64,000 nt of DNA from Piper betle (GCA_033002965.1 JAURVB010012626.1:124001-188000), one strand, 5' to 3'. Numbered from the stretch's first letter, positions 31,821 through 44,368 are shown. Notes: generated by a model not told the origin, from the letters alone. Numbers and translations are program-made.

Positions 31821-34531
31821 TGTGACACCCCGATTTTCGTTCACTTATGAACCGAATAAAAAATGTTATGATCAAGTGGAGTCATGTCTAAAGCTACTAA
31901 TCAATAGCACTCGATTAATAACATAGATCAAAATAACCCGTTTGGTGTTTTGAAAATGGAAGACATTACAAAATATGCGTCAAAGTACGTCGAATATAAA
32001 TAACATTATGAAAGAAAATAATGGCGCTAAGCTAAAGTGTGTGCAGCGTTATTTGTCCTCCCACCGAAGATGACTTAGGATTATATGACCTATATATATA
32101 AGACAAAAAAAAGTCAATGACGAGTGTTACTGGTCCAAAAAATAACTAATACAAACTAGCAAGTAGAATCTGATATTACATGAGAAAGAAAACAATATAC
32201 ATATATCCTCCATGTGAATTGTCAAAGGGCAATAAAATAAGAGTCGTCGGCCTTGGCTTGACAACATCCCATTCTGCCTCATCAGATGCCTTAACATTTT
32301 TCAAACTATCCCTCGCAAGGGAAAATCAATTCCCCTAAAGCATTCTACATCCTTCGTATATACCCTGAGTACGAAGGCCGAGTACACATAGGCAATCGCC
32401 ACCATTACCCATTTAAACCACATGTCCGCATGTGCTGTACCAAATAGTACTCATAAGCCTCTATGTTTCATGAGTGTGTGGAAACCCAAAATGCGAAGTT
32501 ATCGTGATCCCTCGGGAATGGAACGAGATGCTCACCAATATAAAGTCTGCTTTGATTGGCATGCACTACTCATGGTACATGCGAGTCGATTTCACCATCT
32601 CTCGTCTAACGGATGACTCGATAAAATCATCTATAGGCTAGGGAAGGGAATTATAAACAAAGGCCTGAAGACAACTTGCAATGGATCTTGTTTTGGAAAT
32701 CAGACTCATGGGATCTTATCTTCTAGGGTTATTAATTGCGGAAGTAAAATACGTCTAAACGGCTCATGTCAGCTGGGGTCCGATAAAATAGATACTAAAC
32801 ACATCTTGCGATCTAGAAATCAAGTCAATGATAGAACATAGCAATAAAAACTAAGAAGAGTCTAACAGACTTCTGGTCCAAGCTCCAAGCATGACATCTC
32901 ATGTACGGCAAGCTTGGATTCTAAAACCTACAGCATTATCAACTGCTAAGTAAAATACTTACATATCTATATGATGCATGCTTGTGGTGTGTGCTCACAT
33001 CATCAATGCATCTTAATAAAGTAAACAATGCTAAATGAACCTACAACTAAACATCTAACATGCAATTTGAGACATAATAAAGAAAGTAACTGATAAACAA
33101 ATAATAAATAAATAAATACACTCATGAATAAATAATTAGACAAAAAAACCTTAAAATAAATAATACTCTAATCATAAAATAATAATATCATTATACTATA
33201 TAAATTCATGGCTAAACACAAATAAATATTTCATATACTTGTGTTAGTAAATAGATAAATAATTAAATAAATAAATACATAATCATTGGATAAATAAATA
33301 AATAAATGATATTAATTAATCATGAATAACAATAACATCATAGTTATCCAATACAGAATACAAAATTAAATACAAATAAATAATAACATACACAGAATAG
33401 ACAAATAGCTAATAACATACACACAATGGACAAATAGATAAATAAGTAAATAAAGCTTAGTAAACATGAATAATATTAATATTAGTAGGTAAATACATCA
33501 ATAACAATAATATACAATTACAAAAGCATTTATTATATACGACAAAGATACAAATGAAAAGAAGTAAACAATAATGAATAAATAACTAAAAACAATCATA
33601 ACATTAAAATATGTTAAATGATGTGAACATTCATCTAAACTAATGTGGCGTGTCTTGAATTACCAAAAAACGACAAAAAATGAGCTCAAAATGATCTGAA
33701 CCGAGTTAATTGCACAGAACCGAACCGGGTCAGCCAAGTTAACTTGGTCTGGGTCAGATAAACTGGTGGACGCAGACACAGACACAGGCAAGTAGACGGG
33801 TTAGTGAGTAGGTGAACAGGATTGGGTGGACAAACACGAACACGGGCTGGCCGATGTGAACGTGGGCAATTGGGTGTTAGATGTTCCTGCAAAACGTCGA
33901 TGGCGGCACGGCGAAGGTTGCTGCCGATTGTGATTGACAAAGGTTGTCGAGGAGGAGGTGATGACGGAGGTGGTTGGCAAGGTCTGTAGGCTACTGGCCG
34001 AAAAATTGGCGAAAGAGGGGTGGATTCACCATTGGGTTCGGTGGCAATCGTTGCCACGATGGTGGTCAAGGGTGGTCTTGAAATGAAGATCTTGACGAAG
34101 GGAAGCTGCTTGGGTGGTCCGACCAATCGGAGGTGGCTCACTGGTGCCAAAAAATGGCTTAAACAGCAGCTGTCATGGGTGGACTTAAAATAAAAATCTC
34201 AACAAAGGGAAGCTGTCTGGGTGGTCCGATTGGTCGGAGGTGGCTTGCCAGTGCCAAAAAATAGCTCGAATGGCAGTAGCGGCGGGGAAATTATGACAGA
34301 TAAAAGCCATCACCGGCGGTGAATACGGTGATATCGGTGGTGGTGAGGGGTATGGAGTGATAGCCGGTTGTGATGAGGTCATGGTGGTGCTAGTCCGGTG
34401 GCCGGGGGTGTGGGCTTGAGACTCGCCAGTGGCGCTAGAGTTGGAAATAATCTAAAATTGTCTAAAATCTCTGAAAAATAACTTGGTGAAGCTATGGCTG
34501 ACGTGGATGGCTCTAATCTTGCCACATGGCA
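31821..34531 (-). mobile_element. Family D LTR (reverse), main part
   Basis: Starts TGTGACACCCCGATTTTCG (complement of the LTR end) beside a primer site, so on the minus strand this is a 5' LTR. It contains a long AT-rich AAATA-type tract (33050-33640), a GC-rich part and a ~105-bp tandem duplication at about 34070-34285 (GGGTGGTCCGA and AATCGGAGGTGGCT-like in both). At 34531 it is split by a solo A LTR and resumes at 37990. The same stretch is uninterrupted near 56625-56640 (TTGCCACGTGGCACAAT). Confidence 0.87.
33050..33640. repeat. Degenerate AAATA low-complexity tract in D LTR
   Basis: About 600 bp of imperfect AAATA/AATA repeats with interspersed ACAT. Equivalent tracts lie in the other D LTRs at about 39440-40020 (as TATTT), 47410-47870 and 55260-55790, so it is an ancestral part of this LTR. 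Confidence 0.85.
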
Positions 34532-34974
34532 TGTAACGACCCGCTATTTTTCATGATATTGTAAGCCTTGTTGGCCAGGTGTTACTCAAAATTTAACGAA
34601 ACCAACCCTATAACAATTAGTCCTAACCGGACCGGGTGTTACATAAAAGGTTACATGAATAATATGAAAGCAAATAAGTCTAGCATTTCTAACTAAAAAA
34701 AAACTTATTTTTCAAATGACAATGCATGAAGTAATTATCCTAGTGTTTTGGACCGTTTCCCATAGCCACATTTATAACACAAAAAAAGTAAAAAGAGAAG
34801 TTCGCTTATTATCTGTTCACCACCTAAGTTGGTAGAAGAACAACCTTGTCGTCTCTTAGTCTTTAGTTCCAACTGCTAACCTACGGAGGCAATTTCTCGT
34901 TAGTAATTAACCACTGAGCCGTATAATTAAATAAAAGAAGTCCATAAACTCCCTATCATTATCTATAATATTGG

Positions 34975-35770
34975 CATTTGTGACCATTCCAACATGTCCA
35001 TTGATTAGTTGATGGCTCAGTCCACCATGTCCATTAGTTGGCTGATGGGTTAGTCCACCATGTCCATCTATTGGCTGATGGGTCAGTCCATCATGTCCAT
35101 TACCGGTTGGCGAGTACAATCCGCCATGTCCGTTATCACCTGGTGAGTCCAATCCACGATGTCCATTAGTTGGCTGATTGGCTAGTCCACCATGTCCATC
35201 TTTTGGCTTATGGGTCAGTCCACCGTGTCCGTAATTGTCTGGCGAGTCTAGTCCACCATGTCCAATTTATTGGCTAATGGGTTAGTCCATCATGTCCATT
35301 ATCGGCTGGTGAGTCCAATCCACCATGTTCAATTTATTGGCTGATGGGTCAGTTCATCATGTCCATTACAGGCTGGCAAGTCCAATCCGCCATGTCCGTT
35401 ATCGGCTGGTGAGTCCAATCCACCATGTCCAAAATTGGCTAGCGAGTCCAATCTGCCATGTCCAATTTATTGGCTGATGGGTCAGTCCATCATGTCCATT
35501 ACCGGTTGGGGAGTCCAATCTGCCATGTCCGTTATCGGCTGGTGAGTCCAATCCACCATGTCCGTAATTGGCTGGCGAGTCCAATCCGCCATGTCCAATT
35601 TATTGGCTGATAGGTAAGTCCATCATGTCCATTATCGGCTGGGGAGTCCAATCTGCCATGTCCGCTATCGGCTGGTGAGTCTAATCCACCATGTCCATAA
35701 TTGGCTAGCGAGTCCAATCCGCCATGTCCAATATATTGGCTGATGGGTCAATCCATCATGTCTATTATTT
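34975..35770. repeat. Minisatellite in A LTR, CCATGTCC type
   Basis: Roughly two dozen units of about 30-36 bp. They alternate between GTCCAATCCRCCATGTCC and TTGGCTGATGGGTCAGTCCA forms, with higher-order alternation in the right half (about 115-120 bp blocks, e.g. starting near 35400 and 35530). Reading frames across it on the minus strand (GHGGL-type repeats) are a by-product. Confidence 0.93.
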
Positions 35771-36745
35771 GATTATGAGGGGCGTAGCCCGTGTCAGACT
35801 GAGTCAATTCCTTGACCCAGGTAGCACTCGGTGCATGGCGGTCGAATCTGGGCTCAAGCTGACTAGATTGTCCACAAGGGAAAATACAACATTTTAAATA
35901 ATTATATGGACCTAGATATTTTGAACTTGTAGCTACGACTAATGATCCTAATCTGAACAATGACATGAAATTATACGTAAGTATAATTTTATTCGAGTAG
36001 AAATGCATGCAACTAAATGACTAATATATATATCACTATTAAATTTCGACAATATTAAATATTAAACTATTCATGTGATATAATTATTTAAATCCTACTT
36101 TACATTAATAATCTAGATCATAATTAACACTTAACAAATAATAAAATAATTATCAACTTATAAACAAATATTTAATTACTAATATTAGTATATTTTCCTT
36201 TGAGATGATAATTACTTAACCTCGATCTTGATGATTTAGTTGACGGTTATAATTTTTAATCGCTACTATTATTTACAGCAATTTAATTAATTAAGTTGTT
36301 CAATTAAATTATTTAAAATAATTTGTATTATTTAAAATAATTTGTATATTTTAATCGCTCCACTGTGCCGTTTCAGTGTCACCCCGGCCAACTCCGCCCG
36401 CCTTCCAGCTGCGGCGACACCTGCATCGCCTGCCTAGCGGCGCGCTCACGTCACCGATTCTACCACCGGTGAGCGTCGCTGCCTCAATTGGGTAGTCACC
36501 TCGATACCCTTGACCTCCTATCAACCTTCCCGGGCCAGATTGCAACCCGTCGCCACCCAGGACGGTAGGACTTCTTCACCCACCGCCGCGCCTTTGTTTT
36601 TGCCGCTGTCCTCTGTTTTTGGCCATTTACCACCTAGGCCAGCACCCACACACGTGAGATCGACCCTCCACTGATCAACGAAGAGAGTAGGATCATCTTC
36701 CGACGTCAAAATGGCCGTCGCCATTGATTCCCGACGAGGCTTGCC

Positions 36746-37521
36746 TGTGAGATCCCTCAACTTAGTCCCACATCTAATACCTACTGGGAGAAGATCCTGT
36801 TTAGAAGTGGGAATGGACTATAGATATTTAACTTTCGGGGTACCCATTTTAAAGAAATGACTTGGCCCATTACGTTGCACTTTGGGCTGGGTCGTTACAA
36901 ATGGTATCCGAGCCGACCTGGTTCCGTGTTAGATGGTGGGCTGGATTAGAAACGTTGGCTAGGCTACCGGTCATGGGCCAGAAAGGACGTGGGCTGGGGC
37001 TAGCAACGGGCCAAGAATAGGCATTTCAGGGACGAAATTCCCTAAGGTGGGTGGATTGTGAGATCCCTCAACTTAGTCCCACATCTAATACCTACTGGGA
37101 GAAGATCCTGTTTATAAGTGGGAATGGACTATAGATCTTTAACTTCCGGGGTACACATTTTAAAGAAATGACTTAGCCCATTACGTTACACTTTAGGCTG
37201 GGTCATTACAGGTGGTAACAGAGCCGACCTGGTTCCGTGTTAGATGGTGGGATTGACTAGGGACGTTGGCTAGGCTACCAGTCATGGGCCAGAAAGGACG
37301 TGGGCTGGGGCTAGCAACGGGCCAAATATAGGCATTTCGGGGACGAAATTTCCTAAGGTGGGTGGATTGTGAGATCCCTCAACTTAGTCCCACATCTAAT
37401 ACCTACTGGGAGAAGATACTGTTTATAAGTGGGATTGGACTAGAGATCTTTAACTTTCGGGGTACCCATTTTAAAAAAATGACTTAGCCCATTACGTTGC
37501 ACTTTGGGCTTGGTCGTTACA
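36746..37521 (+). mobile_element. TRIM-1, tandem form LTR-I-LTR-I-LTR (776 bp)
   Basis: Three 154-bp LTRs (36746-36899, 37057-37210, 37368-37521), each TGTGAGATCCCTCAAC...TTACA, alternate with two 157-bp internal regions (36900-37056, 37211-37367). Each internal region starts two bases from the LTR with an initiator-Met primer site (TGGTATCCGAGCC or TGGTAACAGAGCC) and ends with a purine-rich tract (CCTAAGGTGGGTGGA). No coding. The 5-bp target duplication TTGCC flanks the whole array (36741-36745, 37522-37526), and the paralogous site in another A LTR (about 52641-52645) has one TTGCC and no insertion. It is a terminal-repeat retrotransposon in miniature that relies on other elements' enzymes. 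Confidence 0.95.
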
Positions 37522-37989
37522 TTGCCCGTGCTTGCCCATCTTGCCGAAACAAGGAACTCGTCGGCAAATTTTAGTTTCTTTCTTGTTGATTTTAAACTTT
37601 AATCCTCACGATTATAAAGCTTATTATCAAATTAAAATATGCATGCAGGAAAATTAAGAAGAGGGAGATAGGAAGAATACTTAAGCAAGGAAGAAGACAC
37701 ACTGGTAAGGAAGAGGAGAACTAGGCGGCTATGGTGAGAAAGATGCCCCTACACCCGTATGTGAAAAATAACGTCCTCTTTCAAAATTTATAAAAATTAA
37801 AATGACGGCTATGGTATGCGAAAACACCCGTATTTCACTTAACTGGGTAACCGGATAAATAATAAAATGGGTAAATAATTAACCGGTTAAAGAACATAAG
37901 ACGTTCGGTCCTTCCCGGACCGTGTTCAGTCTTTCCCGGACCGCATCGGCGTAGAATTTTTTAAATTTTTTCACGATCTTTACATGGCA

Positions 37990-38220
37990 CGATCAAAATG
38001 TCTGACAATTTGTGGACCTAATTGGGCCTACCTATGGGTATATGCAATATGTAAATATGAACGGAAAGCTTGCTGCGAGACGATCCAAAGTCAAAATTGA
38101 CTCAAGTCCTTAAAGTGATTGTATGGGCAAAAATCGAGGCAAGAATGAGAATTGGGCGTCGATTCCTGAACTCAATCGGGTGAAAGTTTACAACTCAAAT
38201 CAAGCTAAGCCCACATGGGC
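37990..38220 (-). mobile_element. Family D LTR (reverse), continuation
   Basis: Picks up the D LTR after the solo A LTR and matches 56640-56820 (CCCACCTATAGG, GGGAATCGAGG-like). It stops at CCCACATGGGC, where a forward D LTR begins at 38221, so about the first 330 bp of the reverse LTR are missing. Confidence 0.82.
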
Positions 38221-40637
38221 TGTAAAACCCCAACTTCGAGTACGAGTTTTACCCGCTTGTAGTTTGCCTCGTTTGGACTAGTCTTGAGTCCATTCGAGCG
38301 AGATCGACCTAGAATAATTTTAAGAATATAAGGATGAGGCTCAAATGGGCATATGAGCATGTTATAGAGGTTGAGTATGCCCAACATATATATGATAGTT
38401 TGGGTTATGATATAGTAGAGGGTGAGTTATCGGTGTATACATATGATTTTTATTAGTTAGCTAAGATTTTATGCCTAGATTTAGGTTGTAGCATTTAGTA
38501 CCCGTTTATGATTTTTATGGTATGTCATCGCATGCATCCTGGGATTTTGGACCATCGGATTGTTCCTCGTGGGCCCAGCTCGATTGCGTGTAAGGTTTCG
38601 AGGCCCATTTACCCTTCTTGCCTCAATTCCCTCCTACATAGTCAATTTCAAGACTCAGGTCAGTTTCAAGTTCAGACGGTCTCGATTCGAGCTTTTCGTC
38701 TGTATGTATATTTTATATACCCTTAGGTTGGTCCCACTAGACCATGAGTTGCCAAACGTTCAAATCGTGCCACGTGGCAAGATCTGAGCCGCCGACATCA
38801 GCCCTAGCTTCATCATATTATTTCCCAGATCTTCCACGATTTCACTATGTTAAAGCCGCCGCAACTTCGGTTCACTGCCGGTGAGTCTCCGGACCTCACC
38901 ACCATGGCGACACCACAGTCCCTGCTGGCAATGGAGTTTCCTGTAGGTTTTTGTCGTCATTGCCACCATTTGAGCCATTTTTCGATGCCGGCAAGCCGCT
39001 TCCAGCCAGTCTGACAACCCAGATCAGTTCACCTTGTCGAGATTGACATTTTGAAAACACCCATGTCCATTGCAGTGGCAGTGATAGCCGCCGTCGACGT
39101 CACTGTACCGGGCAGCAATTCCTTGCCTTTTCGACGGGCCTCCACCAATTGCCACTTCCATCTTGTTCCTCGTCACATGGGCTGTCGATCCCTATCGGCG
39201 GAGCCGCATTCGCCACCCCAATTCGCGTCCGTGTCCGCCTAGCTAGCTTGAGTCAGCCAACCGCTAGACCATGTTCGAGTCTGCCCGTCCTATTCCAGTC
39301 CGCCCAGCTAACACAGCCCGATTTCTAGCCCGGGTTGGTTCAGCCCTTTTAGTATGGTCTAGTTCAGCTTGGTTCGGTTTCAGTTCAGTTCAACCCGTTT
39401 TTGGCCGTTTCTCGGCGGTTTTTGGTAATTCGGGAACCCTTACATTAATTTAGATGCATATTCACATTTTTTAGCATGTTTAGATATTATTAGTATTTTT
39501 CTTCATTTATTAATTATTATATTTATTTATTTACTTATTTATTCAATATTATTAATTTCTTATTATTTATATATTTGTTGACTATGATGAATGATTATGT
39601 ATCTAATTATTGTTATTGATAATGTAAATATTTATTAATATTATTTTTGTTCATGTTTATCTTATTTTATTTAATTAATTGATTATTATTAATTATTTCT
39701 TACTCATGTTATTATTTATACATATTTAGGTGTATGTTCATTTATTTAATATTTATATTAATATTCTTCATAATTAATTAATATTAGTCATTTAATTATT
39801 TAATTATGTATTGACTTATTTAATTAATTATTTGTTTGTTTATTTAATTATTTATATGTTTACTAACATGAGTATATAAGATATTTACTCGTGTTTAATT
39901 GTGTATTTGTATGGTATAATTATTTTATTATTTTATTATGAGAGTATTATTTATGTTCACGTGTTTATTATTTATCTAAATATCTATGAGTGGATTTCAT
40001 CTTTATTTATTTATTATTTATTATTAGTATGTCTCGATTTGCATGCCACATGTTCACTTTTAGGTTTGTTAGTACTATTTTCTTTATTAAGATGTATTGA
40101 TGATATGAGCACTCACCACGAGCATGAATCATGTAGAAATGTTAGCATTTTACTTAGTATTGGGTTCTGATGCAGGTTTCAGAGTCCGAGCTCACCGTAG
40201 ATGTGTAGATACGTTTGGAGCATTGACCTTTGGTCTGTAGGACTCTCCCTCTCTACTTGACTCCTTACGTGTCGAGTTTAATCGTGTTTTATACGTAGGA
40301 CAACATTGGCCGTGTTTTATTGCATCCTTCCGATGTCGAGCCATTTAGTTGTGTTTTCTACTCATGTTTAATAAAACTGCAAGGATGATATCCCTTGTTT
40401 ATTTTCGAACTAAAGCTATAGAAATGTATGATACAAGCCTCTTCCATAAGCAAATTATATAAGTATGTGCATTTTTACGGATTTCACGAATAAGAGAATG
40501 AGTGGTATGGAGATATGTACGGACGACACTAGTACTCCTTTAAACCAGGAGGTAGTGCGGTGTATAAGTGTACTGCTTAATGCAGCACATTTCCAAAATT
40601 TGTGGCACTAACTTAACTGTTCCTTTTGCCACTTGAG
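38221..40637 (+). mobile_element. Family D LTR (forward), 3' end missing
   Basis: Starts TGTAAAACCCCAACTTCGAG, giving the family D 5' end. It contains the GTCCCACTAGACCATGAGTT block (38731), a GC-rich part with a small tandem structure, the TATTT tract (39440-40020), CAGAGTCCGAGCTC (40180) and a TATA-like ATTATATAAGTATG (about 40453). Compared with the copy at 47876-48965 it lacks about the last 500 bp. It abuts a reverse D fragment, making a head-to-head pair. Confidence 0.83.
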
Positions 40638-40789
40638 TACTATTAAGTATTTAAAGTATATAGTATTTACCCATGATTTTATTAGGATTTTATAAATCCC
40701 AGGTATAATTATATTAAAATAGGTAATATTTCTTGCTGTATTCTAGTTAATTAATATTTTATGAGATATGCTTAATTTTGGAGTTTTAA
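40638..40789. other. No recognisable feature
   Basis: AT-rich junction between the D LTR and the Athila-type LTR; nothing assigned. Confidence 0.4.
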
Positions 40790-41724
40790 TGTTGGAAAAG
40801 ATGAAACAAATTAAGCTTTGGAATTGATAGGTCATGGTACTTGGCCCCACCCAATGGTTACTTTAAGGAGTTCACAAAGCCCGATGAGGATGGATATACA
40901 TAGCTTTGGCTGCATTTGAGCACGTCAGAGAGTTGGAAACTTCATCATACATCATAATCAATTAGACTACATCGAGTTGTGAAATCTTTCCTCGAATTCT
41001 TGTATCTCCTCGGTATCTCATCTTCTATATAAATTGGTGGTCATTTGTTGTTTGGGACATCTCAACTCTTAGCTTTGGAGTTTAGTTAACTAAGTAGTTC
41101 TAATTATTGTAATTTTTAGTACTTTTTATAATATAAGTTTAGTTCTTTTTCATCATGTTCTTTGTTTTTATTATGGATCATTCCTTTATTTTGTTCTAGA
41201 GAAGAATGAAACTTAACATGGTTTAATTGAATTCATTTCAACCTGTTATTCTTTTATTCAATCGGATTGTTTAAATTATCATGTTTTTAATGCTAAGAGT
41301 AGACTGATCACCTATTGCTTAGATCATGAGGTTTAATTAGATTTTGAGAGAAATCAGTTAAATTGGTCATTGATAATTCATCCAACGATGAGTCTTTTGA
41401 CTTGTTTGTCATTGTGGTCGGGAGATAGACAACATTGTATGCGATTGTAAGGCAAACCTTGATACATTATTTTGTTAATTAATCAATTATCACAAGAAGG
41501 TAAAAATTGAGGCAAAATAATAGAGTAAGATGTGATAATGATTAATTTCATGTTAAAGGAAATTTGACTCTAGAATAAATTTTGTAAGAACCATGAAAAA
41601 TATTACAAGACTCGAACCTAAATATTATGAAATAAATATAGATGAACCGATATGGTTGGTTATCAAGTCGACCGGTCATGGTTCGACTTAAGGTCACCTA
41701 GAAAATACCTATTCATGAATGAAT

Positions 41725-41870
41725 GATGGGGCGTGAGAATTTAATGAAGGGGTCGTTGAACGTAGGAAATACCAATGGATGATGGGGTGTGAGAATTTAA
41801 TGAAGGGGCTCGTTGAACCTAGGAAATACCAATGGACGATGGGGTATGAGAATTTAATGGAGGGAATGGT
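41725..41870. repeat. ~57-bp tandem repeat, 2.6 copies
   Basis: Units contain GATGGGGYGTGAGAATTTAA and GGAAATACCAATG. Located in the U3 of the solo A LTR. Confidence 0.9.
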
Positions 41871-42504
41871 TGAAGTGTATATATATGTAGGAGGAGGGAG
41901 TATTTCATCCCTCATCTCCGTCCCAGGCGACCTCCCCATTACTGTGTGAGTATTTCATCCCTCATCTTATTTGTTTTCATTAGGATTTTTGCATGCAAGG
42001 TTTGTTGAAGATGCCCTGCCAAGTTGCTAGATCTCCAGCGTCTTATGCATGGGGTTCTTGTCGATTGCTTAGTTGGTTGACATGTTAATAATTAAATTAT
42101 CAATTAGATAATGGGGATTTGGTTGGGGATAATTAATAATTAATTATCAGTAGAATTGCTGAAAATTTAATAAGGAATGAAGACTAACATGAACTAATTA
42201 CATCATTTAAAATTAATAGTATATTAGTCATGTAAGTTGCATGTAGGTTCATGCAAAATAAAATTATACTAATGTATAATTTTATGCCCTCATTCAGATT
42301 AGGGTTCATGGGTCACAGTCAGATGAAATCACAAGTCAGGTATGTATAATAGGTAGAACATCGTACTTTCCTTGTTGGTAGCCTTGGTCGGCCTGAGCCC
42401 AGATTCGACCACCATGCACCGAGTGCAACCGGGGTCAAAGAATTGACTCAGTCCGACACGGGGTCGTATTATGTGCATAAATTGTGTAATGCATCGACAT
42501 TGTT

Positions 42505-43020
42505 TTGGAGTAGTGATAGCCGCCCTATAAAAAGGCTACGGCCGGGGTGAGCGAGGCACAACGATTCCTCCATCGCACTGGAGTGCAGTGATAGCCTCCC
42601 CATAAAAAGGCTACGGCCGAGGTGTGTGAGGCACTGGCACTAGAGTTGGCAGTGAGAGCTTCCCCACAAACGGGGCGTAGCATTCACCTGAGTGTAGTGA
42701 TAGCCTCCCCATAAAAAGGCTACGGCCGGGGTGTGTGAGGCACGGGCACTAGAGTTGGCAGTGAGAGCTTCCCCACAAACAGGGCATAGCATTCACCTGA
42801 GTGCAGTGATAGCCTCCCCATAAAAAGGCTACGGCCGGGGTGTGCGAGGAACTGGCACTAGAATTGGTAGTGAGAGCTTCCCCACAAACGGGGCGTAGCA
42901 ATCACCCTGAGTGCAGTGATAGCTTCCCCACAAAAAGGCTACGGCCGGGGTGTGCCAGGCACTGGCACTGGAGACGGTAGTGGTAGCCTCCCCACAAAAG
43001 GGCTACGGCCGGGGTGTGCA
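42505..43020 (+). repeat. Minisatellite in A LTR, GGCTACGGCC type
   Basis: Same satellite as at 755-1375, with about six GGCTACGGCC cores. Unit order is preserved but unit number and spacing differ from the first copy, consistent with length change after or during copying. Confidence 0.9.
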
Positions 43021-43586
43021 GATCACAGCGGATACCTCCTCCGCATTGTTTTGGAGTATAGCGGAATCGCTCCACCGTATATTAAAATAAACATAAGGAA
43101 ATAGTGGAATGTACTTGATTTATTTTATCTATTATACTACTTAGTGTTGTAATCACTGACGCGGAATTGCCTCCACAGGTATGCAGATACGAAAGTAGGT
43201 GATTGACCACCAGGGCATGGAGCAAAATAAATATGAGGACTCCTTTTTTATTTATTTGAGAAATAAGTGTGGCTACTGGGAAATGGTCTAAGACTGTGGG
43301 ATCTTTATATATGTTTTTGTTTAAAAAAATGTTAGACATATTTGCTTAATTGTGAGTAACACCTGGCCAGTTAGGCCCACAATGTGGTGACAAATGGCCG
43401 GGTCGTTACAAATTTTATCTCAAAGTAAAGATTTCTTTTTGCTGTTGTTTTGCTCTTAGTTCTATTTTGTACTATTAACGTAAGTAAATTTATCTCTCTG
43501 TGGGACGATACTTAGAAGTTTATCATTATATTATTTGTTTCGACTGTGTATACTTTTATGTCATTGAATTTATTTAAACAAGTTTT

Positions 43587-43601
43587 TGGCACTGTTGCCG
43601 G
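43587..43601 (+). promoter_or_regulatory. Athila-type primer-binding site
   Basis: TGGCACTGTTGCCGG, close to the TGGCGCCGTTGCCGG typical of Athila elements. This differs from the initiator-Met site used by the other LTR elements in the window. Confidence 0.85.
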
Positions 43602-43776
43602 AGAGATTGAATTTTCTTAGTTAATTTAGGATTAGAATTTTGGGTCTTTTCTTTTCTTTTATAGATTTTAGTGTCTAATTTTTCTTTTAAATACTATATC
43701 ATAGTCTTCTTCCTTGTTATCATTTGTCAATCCTTGTTTTCTTGTGATCTAGAGATTGAAAGGACTTTGAGATACT

Positions 43777-44368
43777 TGTTGGGCTTATCCCACATCGGTC
43801 GTAGATGTTGTTGGTGACTTGTATATAAGCTAATGGGAAAGCCTTATTCCTTGAGCTAGCTTTTGGATTAAGAAAGGCCCGTGACACCTATTGCGAGTTT
43901 CCTTTGGTTGTTTAAAGTCCCTTTTGGGGGCCGGAAGGGTCCAACAGTAGTTTCAAAGCTTGGGTGGGGGCCGAAAGGGCTCAACAAGTGGTATCAGAGC
44001 CAAGTTTGAGCCGGATTTGCCTATACCAATTATTGTTGTTTCCTTCATGGGTTCCACCTAATGATTTGAGGGGAGTTTGCCAGGTGGGTGCCATCTGATT
44101 TAAGGGGAGTTGTTAGACGGTGATGGTTTCGGGCCACGCCTGATGTGTGAAGGGGAGCTGTTGCGTTTATCCCACATCGGTCGTAGATGTTGTTGGTGAC
44201 TTGTATATAGGCTAATGGGAAAGCCTTATTCCTTGAGCTAGCTTTTGGATTAAGAGAGGCCCATGACACCTATTGCGAGTTTCCTTTGGTTGTTTAAAGT
44301 CCCTTTTGGGGGCCCGAAGGGTCCAACAGTAGTTTCGGAGCATAGGTGGGGGCTCAAAGGGCCCAACA
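43777..44368 (+). mobile_element. TRIM-2 (592 bp)
   Basis: Two 210-bp LTRs (43777-43986 and 44159-44368), each TGTTGSGYTTATCCCACATC...CAACA, about 95% identical by eye. Between them are 172 bp that begin with primer site TGGTATCAGAGCCAAG (43989) and end GTGTGAAGGGGAGC, a purine-rich tract. Each LTR has a TATA-like TTGTATATA. No coding. The flanking pentamers (ATACT and AAACA) do not match, so no target duplication is visible. It sits in the leader of the Athila-type element, just before gag. Confidence 0.93.

Larger units (their letters stand above)
34532..37984 (-). mobile_element. Solo family A LTR (reverse) carrying a minisatellite and a TRIM
   Basis: TGTAACGACCCGC (34532) to GATCTTTACA (37984), with a perfect 5-bp target duplication TGGCA at 34527-34531 and 37985-37989. 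About 2.67 kb without the nested TRIM. The conserved motif is at 34880-34919, a family-unique minisatellite at 34975-35770 and the promoter block near 37793-37820. The host D sequence continues on both sides. Confidence 0.93.
41583..43410 (+). mobile_element. Solo family A LTR (forward, 1828 bp) with distinct U3
   Basis: TGTAAGAACCATG (41583) to GGGTCGTTACA (43410), perfect 5-bp target duplication AATTT (41578-41582 and 43411-43415). From 42079 it closely matches the 98-1708 LTR from its position 328 on. The first ~500 bp are unrelated to that LTR and hold a ~57-bp tandem repeat (about 41725-41870, GATGGGG.GTGAGAATTTAATG three times). It carries the GGCTACGGCC satellite (42510-43020) and the 40-bp motif (43140-43179, slightly mutated). 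Confidence 0.93.
40790..43580 (+). mobile_element. Athila-type 5' LTR, split by a solo A LTR
   Basis: The right end (TTTAAACA, 43580) is followed by AGTTTTTGGCACTGTTGCCGG, the characteristic Athila/Tat primer region. The left end is less certain: TGTTGGAAAAG at 40790 is the best TG start. Without the nested A LTR it is about 0.95 kb. TATA-like CTATATAAATT at about 41026 fits a promoter. The host resumes after the nested LTR with TATCTCAAAGTAAAG. Confidence 0.65.

Noticed and set aside
33686..34150. A 154-codon minus-strand frame in the D LTR
   Set aside because: Low-complexity, proline-rich, and not preserved in the equivalent part of the other D LTRs.
34907..35717. Repetitive minus-strand proteins of the GHGGLTHQP type
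   Set aside because: Pure by-product of the CCATGTCC minisatellite; unit length happens to be close to a multiple of three.
35000..35770. CRISPR-like array of short repeats
   Set aside because: Units are contiguous and degenerate without unique spacers, in a plant nuclear LTR; it is a minisatellite.
43777..44368. Cassandra-type TRIM with an embedded 5S rRNA gene
   Set aside because: LTRs of both TRIM families were examined for 5S-like internal promoter sequence and none was recognisable; lengths also differ from Cassandra.
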